Shown here piece by piece: positions 17,498 through 25,268 of a DNA stretch of 64,000 nucleotides. Positions within the stretch are counted from its first letter, which is position 1. Each line of letters opens with the position of its first letter. This DNA comes from Mesorhizobium sophorae (GTDB taxonomy: Bacteria > Pseudomonadota > Alphaproteobacteria > Rhizobiales > Rhizobiaceae). Both the position numbers and the translations under genes were made by a program. The stretch is taken from the NCBI RefSeq assembly GCF_002270415.1, contig NZ_NNRI01000013.1, positions 1 through 64,000 of the forward strand. The letters run 5' to 3'. The notes below the pieces were generated by a model. That model was not told the DNA's origin. It worked only from the letters and a program-made list of their open reading frames with translations, and ran no database searches.

Positions 17498-18089
17498 AAA
17501 GCCGGTCGAAATCGTCCCGGCGCGTAAGCTGGTCGCCAAGGTGGCAGCGCTTTACATGGCGCCATCGGATCATTTCGAGACGCGCCCGGTCGACGCGTTG
17601 CGGCTGGGCTTCGATGGCATATCAGGTGATTTCCACGCCGGCGCGACACGGCGCTCCGGCGGGCGCGAGCCCTGGTATCCGCGCGGCACCGAAATGCGCA
17701 ACGAGCGGCAATTGTCCGTCGTAGCGGCGGACGAACTGGCCATCGTTGCCGAACGGATGGGCCTGGCCGAGATCAAGCCGGAGTGGATCGGCGCCAATCT
17801 TTTGATCGTCGGTGTGCCGCATCTGTCGATGCTGCCGGCCGGCACGCTGCTGTTCTTCAAGGACGGCGTGACCATCAAGGTCGACGCGCAGAACGGACCT
17901 TGCCGCATCGCCGGCCGATCGATCGCCGAACATGCCGGGATGGCCGACATCGAGGCCGGCGCGCTGCTGTTCCCGAAATCGGCGAAGCGGCTGCGCGGCC
18001 TCGTCGCCTGGGTCGAGAAGCCGGGAACGATCAAGGCCGGCGAAGAGATATCGGTGCGGGTGCCCGAGCAGTGGATCTATCTGAGCTAG
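17472..18089 (+). CDS. MOSC domain protein
   Basis: A 205-residue protein with a MOSC domain (molybdenum cofactor sulfurase C-terminal type): GDFHAGATRRSGGREPWYP, IGANLLIVGVP and the diagnostic cysteine in NGPCRIAGRSI. MOSC proteins bind Moco or transfer sulfur to it; YiiM- and YuaD-like stand-alone versions act in reduction or detoxification. The ATG at 17472 has AAGGA nine bases upstream, which is better than the ATG three codons earlier. The start lies inside the end of the TetR gene, so the two are probably translated together. Confidence 0.88.
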   Translation: MLDLFPEAEKPVEIVPARKLVAKVAALYMAPSDHFETRPVDALRLGFDGISGDFHAGATRRSGGREPWYPRGTEMRNERQLSVVAADELAIVAERMGLAEIKPEWIGANLLIVGVPHLSMLPAGTLLFFKDGVTIKVDAQNGPCRIAGRSIAEHAGMADIEAGALLFPKSAKRLRGLVAWVEKPGTIKAGEEISVRVPEQWIYLS

Positions 18090-18125
18090 ACTCTCGCCTG
18101 CATTGGAATGCCGCATTGGGTAGGG

Positions 18126-18149
18126 GCTACGCCGCCGAGGCGGCGTAGC
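18126..18149. terminator. Hairpin between convergent MOSC and SDR genes
   Basis: GCTACGCCGCC (18126-18136) and GGCGGCGTAGC (18139-18149) are perfect complements with a very short loop. There is no long T-run, so a terminator role is likely but not certain. Confidence 0.55.
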
Positions 18150-18167
18150 GGTATCTCCGAACTGGCC

Positions 18168-19007
18168 TCAGGCTTTGCGGTTCTTCTTCGCCCCCTGCGC
18201 CATGATGGAAACGTCGTCCCATTTTTCCCAGGTGGCGATGCGGTTGGCGTATTCCTGCTTGATCATCGGCAGGCCGCCATCGCCGAAGAACACGCGCAGT
18301 GGCGGTTCGGCGGCATCGACAATGGCCAGCATCGCCGGTCCGGTGGCCTCGGGATCGCCGGCGACCGAATTGGCGCGGCGCTCGGCCATCTTGGCGCGGG
18401 CGGGCGCATAGGCCTCGATCGGCTTGGAGACCTTGGCCGACGGACCGGCCCAGTCGGTTGAGAATCCGCCCGGTTCGACCAGCGTCACATGGATGCCGAA
18501 TTCCGCGACCTCGATGCCGAGCGACTGGCTGAAGGCCTCGAGCGCCCATTTCGAGGCATGATAAAGGCCGAGCGAGGCAAAGGCATTGACGCCGCCGATC
18601 GACGAGATCTGGATGATGTGGCCGGAGCGCTGCGCCCGCATGATCGGCAGCGCGGCCTGGGTGACCCACAGGGCGCCGAACACATTGGTTTCGATCTGGT
18701 CGCGGGCTTCCTGTTCGCTGACTTCCTCGATGGCGCCGAAATGGCCATAGCCGGCATTGTTGATGACGATATCGAGCCGGCCAAAGCGCTTGTGCGCCTC
18801 GGCTATCGCGGCGTCGACGGCTTTCTTGTCGGTGACGTCAAGCTTTATCGCGGCAATATTGTCGCCGTACTTCTCGACGAGATCGGCGAGCGTGCCGGCA
18901 TCGCGGGCGGTCGCCGCGACGCGATCGCCACGGGCGAGTGCGGCCTCGGCCCAGACGCGGCCAAAGCCCTTCGACGATCCGGTGATGAACCAAACCTTGT
19001 TTGTCAT
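18168..19007 (-). CDS. Short-chain dehydrogenase/reductase (SDR)
   Basis: A 279-residue classical SDR. The nucleotide-binding TGSSKGFGR is at residues 9-17, the NNAG motif follows (INNAGYG), then the catalytic Ser in QISSIGG and the YHASK motif. The lack of an acidic residue after strand 2 (VAATARDAG) favours NADPH. The substrate is unknown. The start is the ATG at 19007 with AGGACT upstream; the open frame continues 26 codons further without a better site. Confidence 0.92.
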   Translation of the reverse strand: MTNKVWFITGSSKGFGRVWAEAALARGDRVAATARDAGTLADLVEKYGDNIAAIKLDVTDKKAVDAAIAEAHKRFGRLDIVINNAGYGHFGAIEEVSEQEARDQIETNVFGALWVTQAALPIMRAQRSGHIIQISSIGGVNAFASLGLYHASKWALEAFSQSLGIEVAEFGIHVTLVEPGGFSTDWAGPSAKVSKPIEAYAPARAKMAERRANSVAGDPEATGPAMLAIVDAAEPPLRVFFGDGGLPMIKQEYANRIATWEKWDDVSIMAQGAKKNRKA

Positions 19008-19139
19008 GATGTGGAGTCCTTGCCCCTGCGGGCGTGATTTCGGGTGAAAGCGGAGGCTTCTCCGCTTTTGGGCATATACGGACAATCCGGCGCTTTTCCA
19101 GAGGCGAAGGAAATCTTTTTGAACAGACCGCCTTGTTGA

Positions 19140-20102
19140 TCAGGGGTATTGCACCGGGCTCGACCATGCCGGGTCGTCGTGCTTTTGCCAATAGAGCGCC
19201 ATCAGGCGGTTGGTGATCGGCCCGACCTTGCCGCCCGCGATCCGGTCGCCGTCGATCTCCGTCACCGGCATGATGCCGCCGGCGGTCGAGGTGATGAAGA
19301 CCTCGTCAGCTTCGCGCAAAGCGGCGACACTGACATCGGTGGCAACGGCGGCGAGACCTTGTTCGGCGCAGAGATCGAAGACGGTGCGACGGGTGATGCC
19401 GGGCAGCACGCCAATGGCCGGCGTCGACAGTTTGCCGTCCTTGACGCAGAAGACGTTGAAGCCCGGGCCTTCCGCGACATTGCCGTTGAAATCGAGAATC
19501 AGCGCGGTCTCGGCACCGCGGTCATAGGCGTCGTAGAGGCCGCGCACCAGATCGAGCCAGTGGTAGTTCTTGATCGCGGGGTCGATCGAGGCCGGCGGGA
19601 TGCGCACCTTGTCGCTGATGGCGACACGGAGGCCGCGCTGCAACTGCTCGGCATTGGCGACCGAGCCGAACGGCACCGCGAACGCCATGAAGCGGTTGAC
19701 CGCCTGGCGCGGGTCGCGGCTGAAGGTCGGCGAGGCGCCGCGCGTGCACAGCATTTCGACATAGGCGCTGCGATGTCCCGACAACGCCACGCAATTGTGC
19801 AGGATCTCGGTCACGCCTTCACGGTCGAAGGGGATCGTCATGCGCAGCTTTTCCAGCCCGCTGAAGAAACGGTCGAGATGCAGGTCGAGGCGGAAGAAGC
19901 GGCCGTTCCAGACATGCACAGTATCGTAGGTAGCGTCGGAATGCAGAAAACCCCAGTCCAGCACCGAGACCTTGGCTTGCGACATCGGCAGGTACTGGCC
20001 GTCGAGGAAGGCGATGCCGTCGGGATAGGAATGCGGGTCTACGTGGCGGTCGCTGACCGTTGGCAGTGGCTTTGCATCCTGTCTTGCCATCGTCTGGCTC
20101 AT
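19140..20102 (-). CDS. Class IV PLP-dependent aminotransferase (D-amino acid/branched-chain type)
   Basis: A 320-residue fold-type IV enzyme. The PLP lysine is in PAIKNYHWLDLVRG, and other family marks are VLDWGFLHSDATYDTVHV, VAEGPGFNVF and FITSTAGGIMPV. Members include D-alanine aminotransferase, branched-chain aminotransferase and aminodeoxychorismate lyase. The active-site lid cannot be assigned from sequence alone; the family in rhizobia is often labelled D-amino acid aminotransferase. A D-amino acid enzyme would fit the many wall genes nearby, but that is only an inference. GAGAGGAC precedes the ATG. Confidence 0.88.
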   Translation of the reverse strand: MSQTMARQDAKPLPTVSDRHVDPHSYPDGIAFLDGQYLPMSQAKVSVLDWGFLHSDATYDTVHVWNGRFFRLDLHLDRFFSGLEKLRMTIPFDREGVTEILHNCVALSGHRSAYVEMLCTRGASPTFSRDPRQAVNRFMAFAVPFGSVANAEQLQRGLRVAISDKVRIPPASIDPAIKNYHWLDLVRGLYDAYDRGAETALILDFNGNVAEGPGFNVFCVKDGKLSTPAIGVLPGITRRTVFDLCAEQGLAAVATDVSVAALREADEVFITSTAGGIMPVTEIDGDRIAGGKVGPITNRLMALYWQKHDDPAWSSPVQYP

Positions 20103-20258
20103 CTGGGCGTCCTCTCGCGCAAGGCGGGATCAGCAGGCTATCGGCGCCACGCGGAAGGCATAGAGCCAGCCGACAGGCGCCGTTCGTCCTCGATGGCTAT
20201 CCGGCCGATACATTGGACTGGAATTGCCCTATGTTGCGGGCTCTGACCGGGAGGGGAC

Positions 20259-20762
20259 ATGCGCAGGTTCGGGACCGTCATCGCAGCCATGATGATTTTC
20301 GCCGCCACGGGCCGAGCCAGTGCCCAATGCGCGCGCGAGGGCGAGGAACTGTGCCAGAGCGGTCAGATCTATCGCTGCGAGAAAACCGGCAGCGAATTGA
20401 CGCCGATCTTCCAGAACGTGCCTTGCGCGACGAATGCGCCGACGTTGAGCGGCATTTGGGTCGGCAGCGGCCACCAGAGCCCGGCCGGGGCCACCGGCGC
20501 GGACTGGTCGATCGCCATGACGATCAATGATGGCGGTGCATCGATCGACTATCCGTCACTTGGCTGCGGCGGATCCCTGTCCCAGACGTCCAGGGACGAG
20601 ACATCAGCGCAATACCATGAGAGCATCACTTACGGTCAGGACAAGTGCATCGACGGCGGCAACATCACCGTCAGGTTTTTCAAGGGAAATCTGTCCTGGA
20701 CATGGACAGGCCAGGCGGAGGGCCAGCCTTACAATGCGGTCGCCGTGCTGACGCGGCAATAA
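20259..20762 (+). CDS. Secreted cysteine-containing protein, unknown function
   Basis: A 167-residue protein with a signal peptide (cleavage after RASA, residue 22). Cysteines in QCAREGEELCQSG, YRCEK, VPCATN, LGCGGS and DKCIDGG suggest several disulfides. The second half (LSGIWVGSG...NLSWTWTGQAEG) looks like a small beta-barrel. No family is recognised with confidence. GGGAGGGGAC lies immediately before the ATG. Confidence 0.75.
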   Translation: MRRFGTVIAAMMIFAATGRASAQCAREGEELCQSGQIYRCEKTGSELTPIFQNVPCATNAPTLSGIWVGSGHQSPAGATGADWSIAMTINDGGASIDYPSLGCGGSLSQTSRDETSAQYHESITYGQDKCIDGGNITVRFFKGNLSWTWTGQAEGQPYNAVAVLTRQ

Positions 20763-20774
20763 CAGGCCTCTGCC

Positions 20775-21092
20775 TCATTCCTCCTCGTCGTCGGCGTCAA
20801 GCAGGCGCGTGGCGCGCCAGCGGGTGAGCATCATGTTGGTCTGCTCGATGACGAAGAAACGCGCCGAGTCACGGTCATAGCCTTCGCCCATCAATTTTTC
20901 GTAGTCGGTGTGCACGTGGCGGATGTGGGCAATGGTCGCCAGCCACACGGCGATGGTCGGCGGCAACGTCTTCATGTGAACCGAACCGGCATCCGCACGG
21001 ATCTTCTCCATGTCGGCATAGGGCGCCAGCGGCAGCAGTGCTGTCAGCGCCTTGGCGATGGCGCGGCGGCGTCCCGTCGGCGCTGCTTTCAT
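20775..21092 (-). CDS. DUF2293-like protein coupled to trmO
   Basis: A 105-residue protein. The core IRHVHTDYEKLMGEGYDRDSAR resembles the short DUF2293 domain, for which no function is known; the domain call is from memory of the motif. It ends in an acidic DDEEE tail. Its ATG overlaps the stop of trmO by 4 bases, so it is translated with trmO and may act on the same process. Confidence 0.75.
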   Translation of the reverse strand: MKAAPTGRRRAIAKALTALLPLAPYADMEKIRADAGSVHMKTLPPTIAVWLATIAHIRHVHTDYEKLMGEGYDRDSARFFVIEQTNMMLTRWRATRLLDADDEEE

Positions 21093-21628
21093 CGCCGAAT
21101 CCGATTGGGCTCGTCGCGCCCTTCGATTGTCGCCTCGACGAAGGCATCGGTCGAGGCGAAGTAGGGTTTTATGTCGATGACCGGCGTGCCGTCGAGCACG
21201 TCGATGGCGTCGAGATCGAGGCGGCCCGTGCTGATGTCGAGCCCGACCAGCCTGGCCACATGCAGGCCGACCGGGTTCGGCCGGGCAGGGGAGCGCAGGC
21301 CGAATACGCCTTTTGCTTCAGCCGCATGGCGAGGTTTCTGCACAATCAGAGTCCGCGGCGCATGGTGGAGCCAGGACAGGATGATGATGTGGCTGGCGCG
21401 CTCCAGCCCCTGCAGGCCGCTGCGATAGGGCGCGTCGATGGTCACCACGGCCGGCTGCCCGGTCTCGCGCGCGGCGCGCATGTTCTTAGGGCAGGTCTCC
21501 CGTGTCGTCCATGGCGAGGTGATGCGGCCGATGAAGACGATGCCGCCGTCGGCCGGCATCAGTGCCGGATCGTTTTCCAGCTTCTGCTCGCCGTCGCGCG
21601 CCTCGAACATCTCACGTGGTCCGGTCAT
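21089..21628 (-). CDS. trmO: tRNA (N6-threonylcarbamoyladenosine(37)-N6)-methyltransferase TrmO
   Basis: A 179-residue beta-barrel methyltransferase of the TrmO/TsaA (YaeB/VirR) family. The signature is FGLRSPARPNPVGL, preceded by LERASHIIILSW. TrmO uses SAM to methylate t6A37 in tRNA-Thr(GGU), fine-tuning decoding. The ATG at 21628 has GAGGGCG upstream; a longer frame runs into an intergenic palindromic repeat (21648-21696) and is not used. It is followed, overlapping by 4 bases, by the DUF2293-like gene. Confidence 0.92.
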   Translation of the reverse strand: MTGPREMFEARDGEQKLENDPALMPADGGIVFIGRITSPWTTRETCPKNMRAARETGQPAVVTIDAPYRSGLQGLERASHIIILSWLHHAPRTLIVQKPRHAAEAKGVFGLRSPARPNPVGLHVARLVGLDISTGRLDLDAIDVLDGTPVIDIKPYFASTDAFVEATIEGRDEPNRIRR

Positions 21629-21647
21629 TGCGCCCTCATCTTTGGAC

Positions 21648-21696
21648 GTGCATGTCGTTGCCCCAAAACCGCTACACACTTTTGGGCGACATGCAC
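21648..21696. repeat. Dispersed palindromic repeat, copy 1
   Basis: A 49-bp element opening GTGCATGTCGTTG and closing GGGCGACATGCAC, with CCCCAAAA and TTTTGGGC inner arms. The same element recurs at 28887, 61986 (inverted) and 63100. This copy ends 20 bp before the trmO start, in the divergent region with the ArsR fusion gene. Confidence 0.85.
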
Positions 21697-21766
21697 CAAG
21701 GGATCACGCAAGCGGCATTTTCTTGTCCGGAAGCGACATAGCGCTTGCAAGGATGCGAAAATCGAC

Positions 21767-21782
21767 ATAAACATATGTTTAT
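21767..21782. promoter_or_regulatory. Perfect 16-bp palindrome, operator candidate for the ArsR-methyltransferase/metF operon
   Basis: ATAAACATATGTTTAT reads the same on both strands and lies 24 bp before the ATG of the ArsR-type regulator. The size, AT-rich centre and place fit an ArsR-family dimer site, for autoregulation and control of metF. Confidence 0.65.
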
Positions 21783-21806
21783 ATCTTTTTCAAAGAGAAT
21801 ACTCTG

Positions 21807-22814
21807 ATGCATGTCTCGCTCGACACCATGGTGGACACATTGAAGGCGGCGGCCGAATCCAGCCGCCTGCGCATATTGGCACTGTTGTCGCGCGGCGACC
21901 TCACCGTTTCCGATCTTACCGAAATTCTCGGTCAATCGCAGCCGCGCGTTTCGCGGCACCTCAAGCTGCTGCTGGAGGCCGGGCTAATCGGCCGCTACCA
22001 GGAAGGGTCGTGGGCCTTCTTTCGCCTGTCTGATGCGGATTCCGCGCGCGGCTTCGTCATGGGGCTGGTTTCCAGCATTCGCGGCGCCGACCCGCAGGTC
22101 GAGCGCGATCTCGAGCGGCTAGGCTCGGTCAAACGCAAGCGGCAGGACCGGGCAGCCGAGTATTTTTCGGTGAATGCGGCAAGCTGGGACCATATCCGCT
22201 CGCTACATGTGCCGGACCGCGCCGTCGAAGCCGCGATGCTGAAGCTGGTCGGCAAGCGGCCGTTCCAGTCCATGCTCGACCTCGGCACCGGCACCGGGCG
22301 CCTGCTCGAAATCTTCTCGCCCCTGTACCGGCGCGGTGTCGGCATCGACATGTCGCGCGAGATGCTGACTGTTGCGCGTGCCAATCTCGATAAGGCAGGT
22401 GTTTCGAATGCTCAGGTGCGGCAGGGTGACATCTTCGCGCCGCCGGTCGAGCGCGACGCCTTCGATCTCGTAACCATCCACCAGGTGCTGCACTATCTCG
22501 ACGATCCCGCGCGCGCCATCCACGAGGCGGCGCGGCTTTTGCGGCCCGCCGGACGGCTGGTCATCGTCGACTTCGCGCCGCACACGCTGGAATTCCTGCG
22601 CGACGAACACGCGCATATGCGGCTCGGCTTTTCCGACCGGCAGATCGCCGACTGGTTTGCGGAAGCCGGCCTCGATCTCGAGGACAGCCAGGAGTTCGAG
22701 CCACGCGGCGGCAACGAAGCCAGGCTCACTGTAAAACTCTGGCTTGGGCGCGACCGTCGCCTGCTGATCGCCGACCCTTCCAACGACACAAGGCAGATAA
22801 GGGAAATTGCCTGA
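21807..22814 (+). CDS. ArsR-type winged-helix regulator fused to a SAM-dependent methyltransferase domain
   Basis: A 335-residue two-domain protein. Residues 8-85 are an ArsR winged helix (LKAAAESSRLRILALLSRGD, then LGQSQPRVSRHLKLLLEAGLI) without the cysteine metal sites of ArsR/SmtB. Residues 115-325 are a class I methyltransferase with motif I LDLGTGTGR (157-165), an acidic residue in VGIDMSREML, and a methyltransferase-like HQVLHYLDDP. It is coupled to metF by a 1-base stop/start overlap and preceded by a perfect palindrome. The simplest reading is a SAM- or SAH-sensing regulator of methionine/C1 genes whose methyltransferase fold is the sensor. Real methyl transfer is not excluded. Confidence 0.88.
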   Translation: MHVSLDTMVDTLKAAAESSRLRILALLSRGDLTVSDLTEILGQSQPRVSRHLKLLLEAGLIGRYQEGSWAFFRLSDADSARGFVMGLVSSIRGADPQVERDLERLGSVKRKRQDRAAEYFSVNAASWDHIRSLHVPDRAVEAAMLKLVGKRPFQSMLDLGTGTGRLLEIFSPLYRRGVGIDMSREMLTVARANLDKAGVSNAQVRQGDIFAPPVERDAFDLVTIHQVLHYLDDPARAIHEAARLLRPAGRLVIVDFAPHTLEFLRDEHAHMRLGFSDRQIADWFAEAGLDLEDSQEFEPRGGNEARLTVKLWLGRDRRLLIADPSNDTRQIREIA

Positions 22815-23731
22815 TGAACCAGTTCCGCTTTTCCCGCCGCCCCGACATTGGCGACAAGGTCAGGGTTTCCTTCGAGTTCTTCCCGCCAAAGACCGACGAG
22901 ATGGAGGCGAGGCTGTGGGACACGGTCACCCGGCTGGAGCCGCTGAAGCCGAAATTCGTCTCGGTTACCTATGGCGCCGGTGGTTCGACGCGTGAGCGTA
23001 CCGCCCGCACGGTAAAGCGCATCCTGACGGAAACCGGTATTCCGGCCGCGGCGCATCTGACCTGCGTCGGTGCAACGCGCGACGAGGTCGACGCGGTCAT
23101 CCAGGACTATAAGTCGATCGGCATCAACCGGTTCGTGGCGCTGCGCGGCGATCCGGCCTCAGGTGTCGGCGAACCCTATCGCCCGCATCCCGGTGGCTAC
23201 GAGAATGGTGCGGAACTGGTCGCCGGACTCAAGAAGATCGCGGATTTCGACATCTCGGTCGCGGCCTATCCGGAAAAGCATCCGCAAAGCCCCGATTTCG
23301 CCACCGACATCGAGATGCTGAAACGCAAGGTCGACAATGGTGCGACGCGCGCCATCACCCAGTTCTTCTTCGACAATGATCTCTACGAGCGCTATGTCGA
23401 GCGCGTCCGCCGCGCCGGCATCTACATCCCCATCGTGCCGGGCATCCAGCCGGTTCACAGTTTCAAGCAGGTCGCAAACTTTTCCGCCAGGGCGGGCGCG
23501 CATGTGCCCGGCTGGCTGGCGGAGCGGTTCGAGGGCCTTGACAGGGACCCGCAGACGCACGCGCTGGTGGCGTCGGCGGTGGCGGCCGAACAGGTCATGG
23601 ACCTGGTCGAGCGCGGGGTCGGGGATTTCCATTTCTACACGATGAACCGAGCCGATCTGGTATTTGCCATCTGCCACATGATCGGCATCCGCTCACACGA
23701 AGCCGAGGCGACGGGTTCGGCTGCGGCTTAG
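22814..23731 (+). CDS. metF: 5,10-methylenetetrahydrofolate reductase
   Basis: A 305-residue TIM-barrel flavoenzyme. Family marks are VSFEFFPPKTDEME near the start (catalytic Glu), FVSVTYGAGGSTRERT, HLTCVG and the C-terminal half ending in DFHFYTMNR. It reduces methylene-THF to methyl-THF, the methyl donor for methionine synthase. Its start codon shares a base with the stop of the ArsR-methyltransferase gene, so the two are translated together. A strong terminator follows 30 bp after the stop. Confidence 0.96.
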   Translation: MNQFRFSRRPDIGDKVRVSFEFFPPKTDEMEARLWDTVTRLEPLKPKFVSVTYGAGGSTRERTARTVKRILTETGIPAAAHLTCVGATRDEVDAVIQDYKSIGINRFVALRGDPASGVGEPYRPHPGGYENGAELVAGLKKIADFDISVAAYPEKHPQSPDFATDIEMLKRKVDNGATRAITQFFFDNDLYERYVERVRRAGIYIPIVPGIQPVHSFKQVANFSARAGAHVPGWLAERFEGLDRDPQTHALVASAVAAEQVMDLVERGVGDFHFYTMNRADLVFAICHMIGIRSHEAEATGSAAA

Positions 23732-23761
23732 AGCGTTTCCTGTTCTGAGCTTCCGAAATGC

Positions 23762-23791
23762 AAAAAGGCCGGGTAAAAACCCGGCCTTTTT
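23762..23791. terminator. Strong bidirectional rho-independent terminator
   Basis: The stem AAAAAGGCCGGGT / ACCCGGCCTTTTT with a 4-base loop is symmetrical, with A-runs on the left and T-runs on the right, so it can stop transcription of metF (+) and of the small gene at 23837 (-). Confidence 0.92.
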
Positions 23792-23836
23792 CGATGGTTT
23801 TGACTATGTGGTGCTGGTCTTCCCCGTCTTGGCGGG

Positions 23837-23923
23837 TCAGGGAAGAAAGCCCATAATGAGGGCTCCGATGAAGGCGAACGCAGCACAGATCATCAATGCG
23901 TTGATAGGCCTCGTAAGTCCCAT
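23837..23923 (-). CDS. Predicted 28-residue single-span membrane protein
   Basis: A short open frame reads MGLTRPINAL, a hydrophobic stretch (MICAAFAFIGALIMG), and ends GFLP before TGA. The start has an excellent Shine-Dalgarno, AGAGGAGG, seven bases upstream (23931-23938 on the plus strand), much better than chance would supply. The frame ends 45 bp before the shared bidirectional terminator. The sequence looks like one transmembrane helix with a basic N-terminus. Function is unknown. It is too short for ordinary gene finders, and the call rests on the ribosome-binding site, composition and terminator. Confidence 0.65.
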   Translation of the reverse strand: MGLTRPINALMICAAFAFIGALIMGFLP

Positions 23924-24142
23924 GACATAGCCTCCTCTTAAAGAGCTATGTCCGAGAGTCTAGGTTCATTTGTGCCACAGGCAAGCGAAAAATGTGCTGC
24001 ATTGCGACGTGATTGCCAGATTTGCGACCCGCCTTTTGCCGTTAGGCATTGAAACTCTTCGGCAAAAACCCGCTTCAGACCTGTGAACAAAATGTGGCAG
24101 CGATGTGTCACTATCGTGTCATGGCAGCGCTACCGCGGCGCT

Positions 24143-25060
24143 CTAACGCCTTCCGAACAGCCGCCCGTCGATGGTGACGAGGCCAAGTGCGATCAGCACC
24201 ACGCCGCCGATTTCGAACAGTTCGAGCCGTTCGCCGAGGAACAGGAAGCCGAGCAGCATGGCGCTTGCCGGCACGATGAGCGTGACCAGCGAGGCATTGG
24301 TGGCGCCGGCCGAGGCGACGAGGTTGAAATAGAGGATGTAGGCGAAGGCGGTGGACAAAAGCGCCAGCGCCAGCACCGCCGCCCAGACCGGAGGCGAGGC
24401 GGAGAACAGACCGGCCGGGCCATAAGTAAAGAGCACGATCGGGATCATGATGATGGTCGAGGCGGTCAATTGTCCGGTGGCGATGACCGGCGATGGCACG
24501 CCTTTGAAGCGGCGGGCGACCATCAGCGCCACGCCATAGGACAGCGAAGCGCCGATCAGCGCGAACTTGGCCCAGACCGGGCCGCCGAGCCCGGCAAGCA
24601 GGCCGGGGCCGATCATCACCGCCGTGCCGGCGACGCCGAGCGCAATGCCGGCTAGCTTGTTCCAGGAGAGCTTTTCGTCTGATGTCAGCGCGTTTGCGAG
24701 TATCAACGTCCAGAACGGCGTCGTTGCGTTGAGCACCGCGGCGACGCCGGCGCCAAGCTGGGTCTGGCCGGCGAAGATCAGCGAGAAGGGGATGACATTG
24801 TTGGTGAATGCCAGCAGGAAGAACAGGCCGGCATGGGGAAGCGCGAGGCGGAAGGACGGTCCGCGAATGGCGAGATAGAGCTGCAGCGCGATCGCCGCGA
24901 TGGCGACGCGAAACAGCACCAGCACCAGCGGATGAAGTTCCGCCACCGCGATGCGGGCAAAGAAGAACGAGCCGCCCCAGATCGCACCGAGCAGCAGGAG
25001 CTGTCCCCACTCCTTGAGCACCATCGGCCCGCGTGGCGCTGATGTCGCGGCCATTGCCAT
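24143..25060 (-). CDS. DMT superfamily (EamA) transporter
   Basis: A 305-residue inner-membrane protein with ten predicted helices in two EamA repeats. The first begins LLLLGAIWGGSFFFARIAVAE and the second follows WAKFALIGASLSYGVALM. EamA proteins export amino acids or other small metabolites; the substrate is unknown. The start is the ATG at 25060 with GGGGAGG nine bases upstream. The 219 bp before the small gene hold no other gene I can support. Confidence 0.92.
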   Translation of the reverse strand: MAMAATSAPRGPMVLKEWGQLLLLGAIWGGSFFFARIAVAELHPLVLVLFRVAIAAIALQLYLAIRGPSFRLALPHAGLFFLLAFTNNVIPFSLIFAGQTQLGAGVAAVLNATTPFWTLILANALTSDEKLSWNKLAGIALGVAGTAVMIGPGLLAGLGGPVWAKFALIGASLSYGVALMVARRFKGVPSPVIATGQLTASTIIMIPIVLFTYGPAGLFSASPPVWAAVLALALLSTAFAYILYFNLVASAGATNASLVTLIVPASAMLLGFLFLGERLELFEIGGVVLIALGLVTIDGRLFGRR

Positions 25061-25268
25061 GTCAATCGTCCTCCCCAGACGGCCTGAATGCCAGCCGGTC
25101 AGCCAGAACGCATATCGGGTCTGGCGAAAAGGGCCACCCGAAACCTGACTGATGGCAAACACTGCCACTTGGAACTAGCGCAGCTGCGTCAGTGCCACGA
25201 GACACAGAATTGTTTTCATTAGCCGCTAGCTTGGATTAATTGTGCGCAGCCGACATGAGGATTCGTCC

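Noticed and set aside
20103..20258. Possible small gene between the aminotransferase and the secreted protein
   Set aside because: Open frames here have no start signal and overlap flanking genes in the wrong frame.
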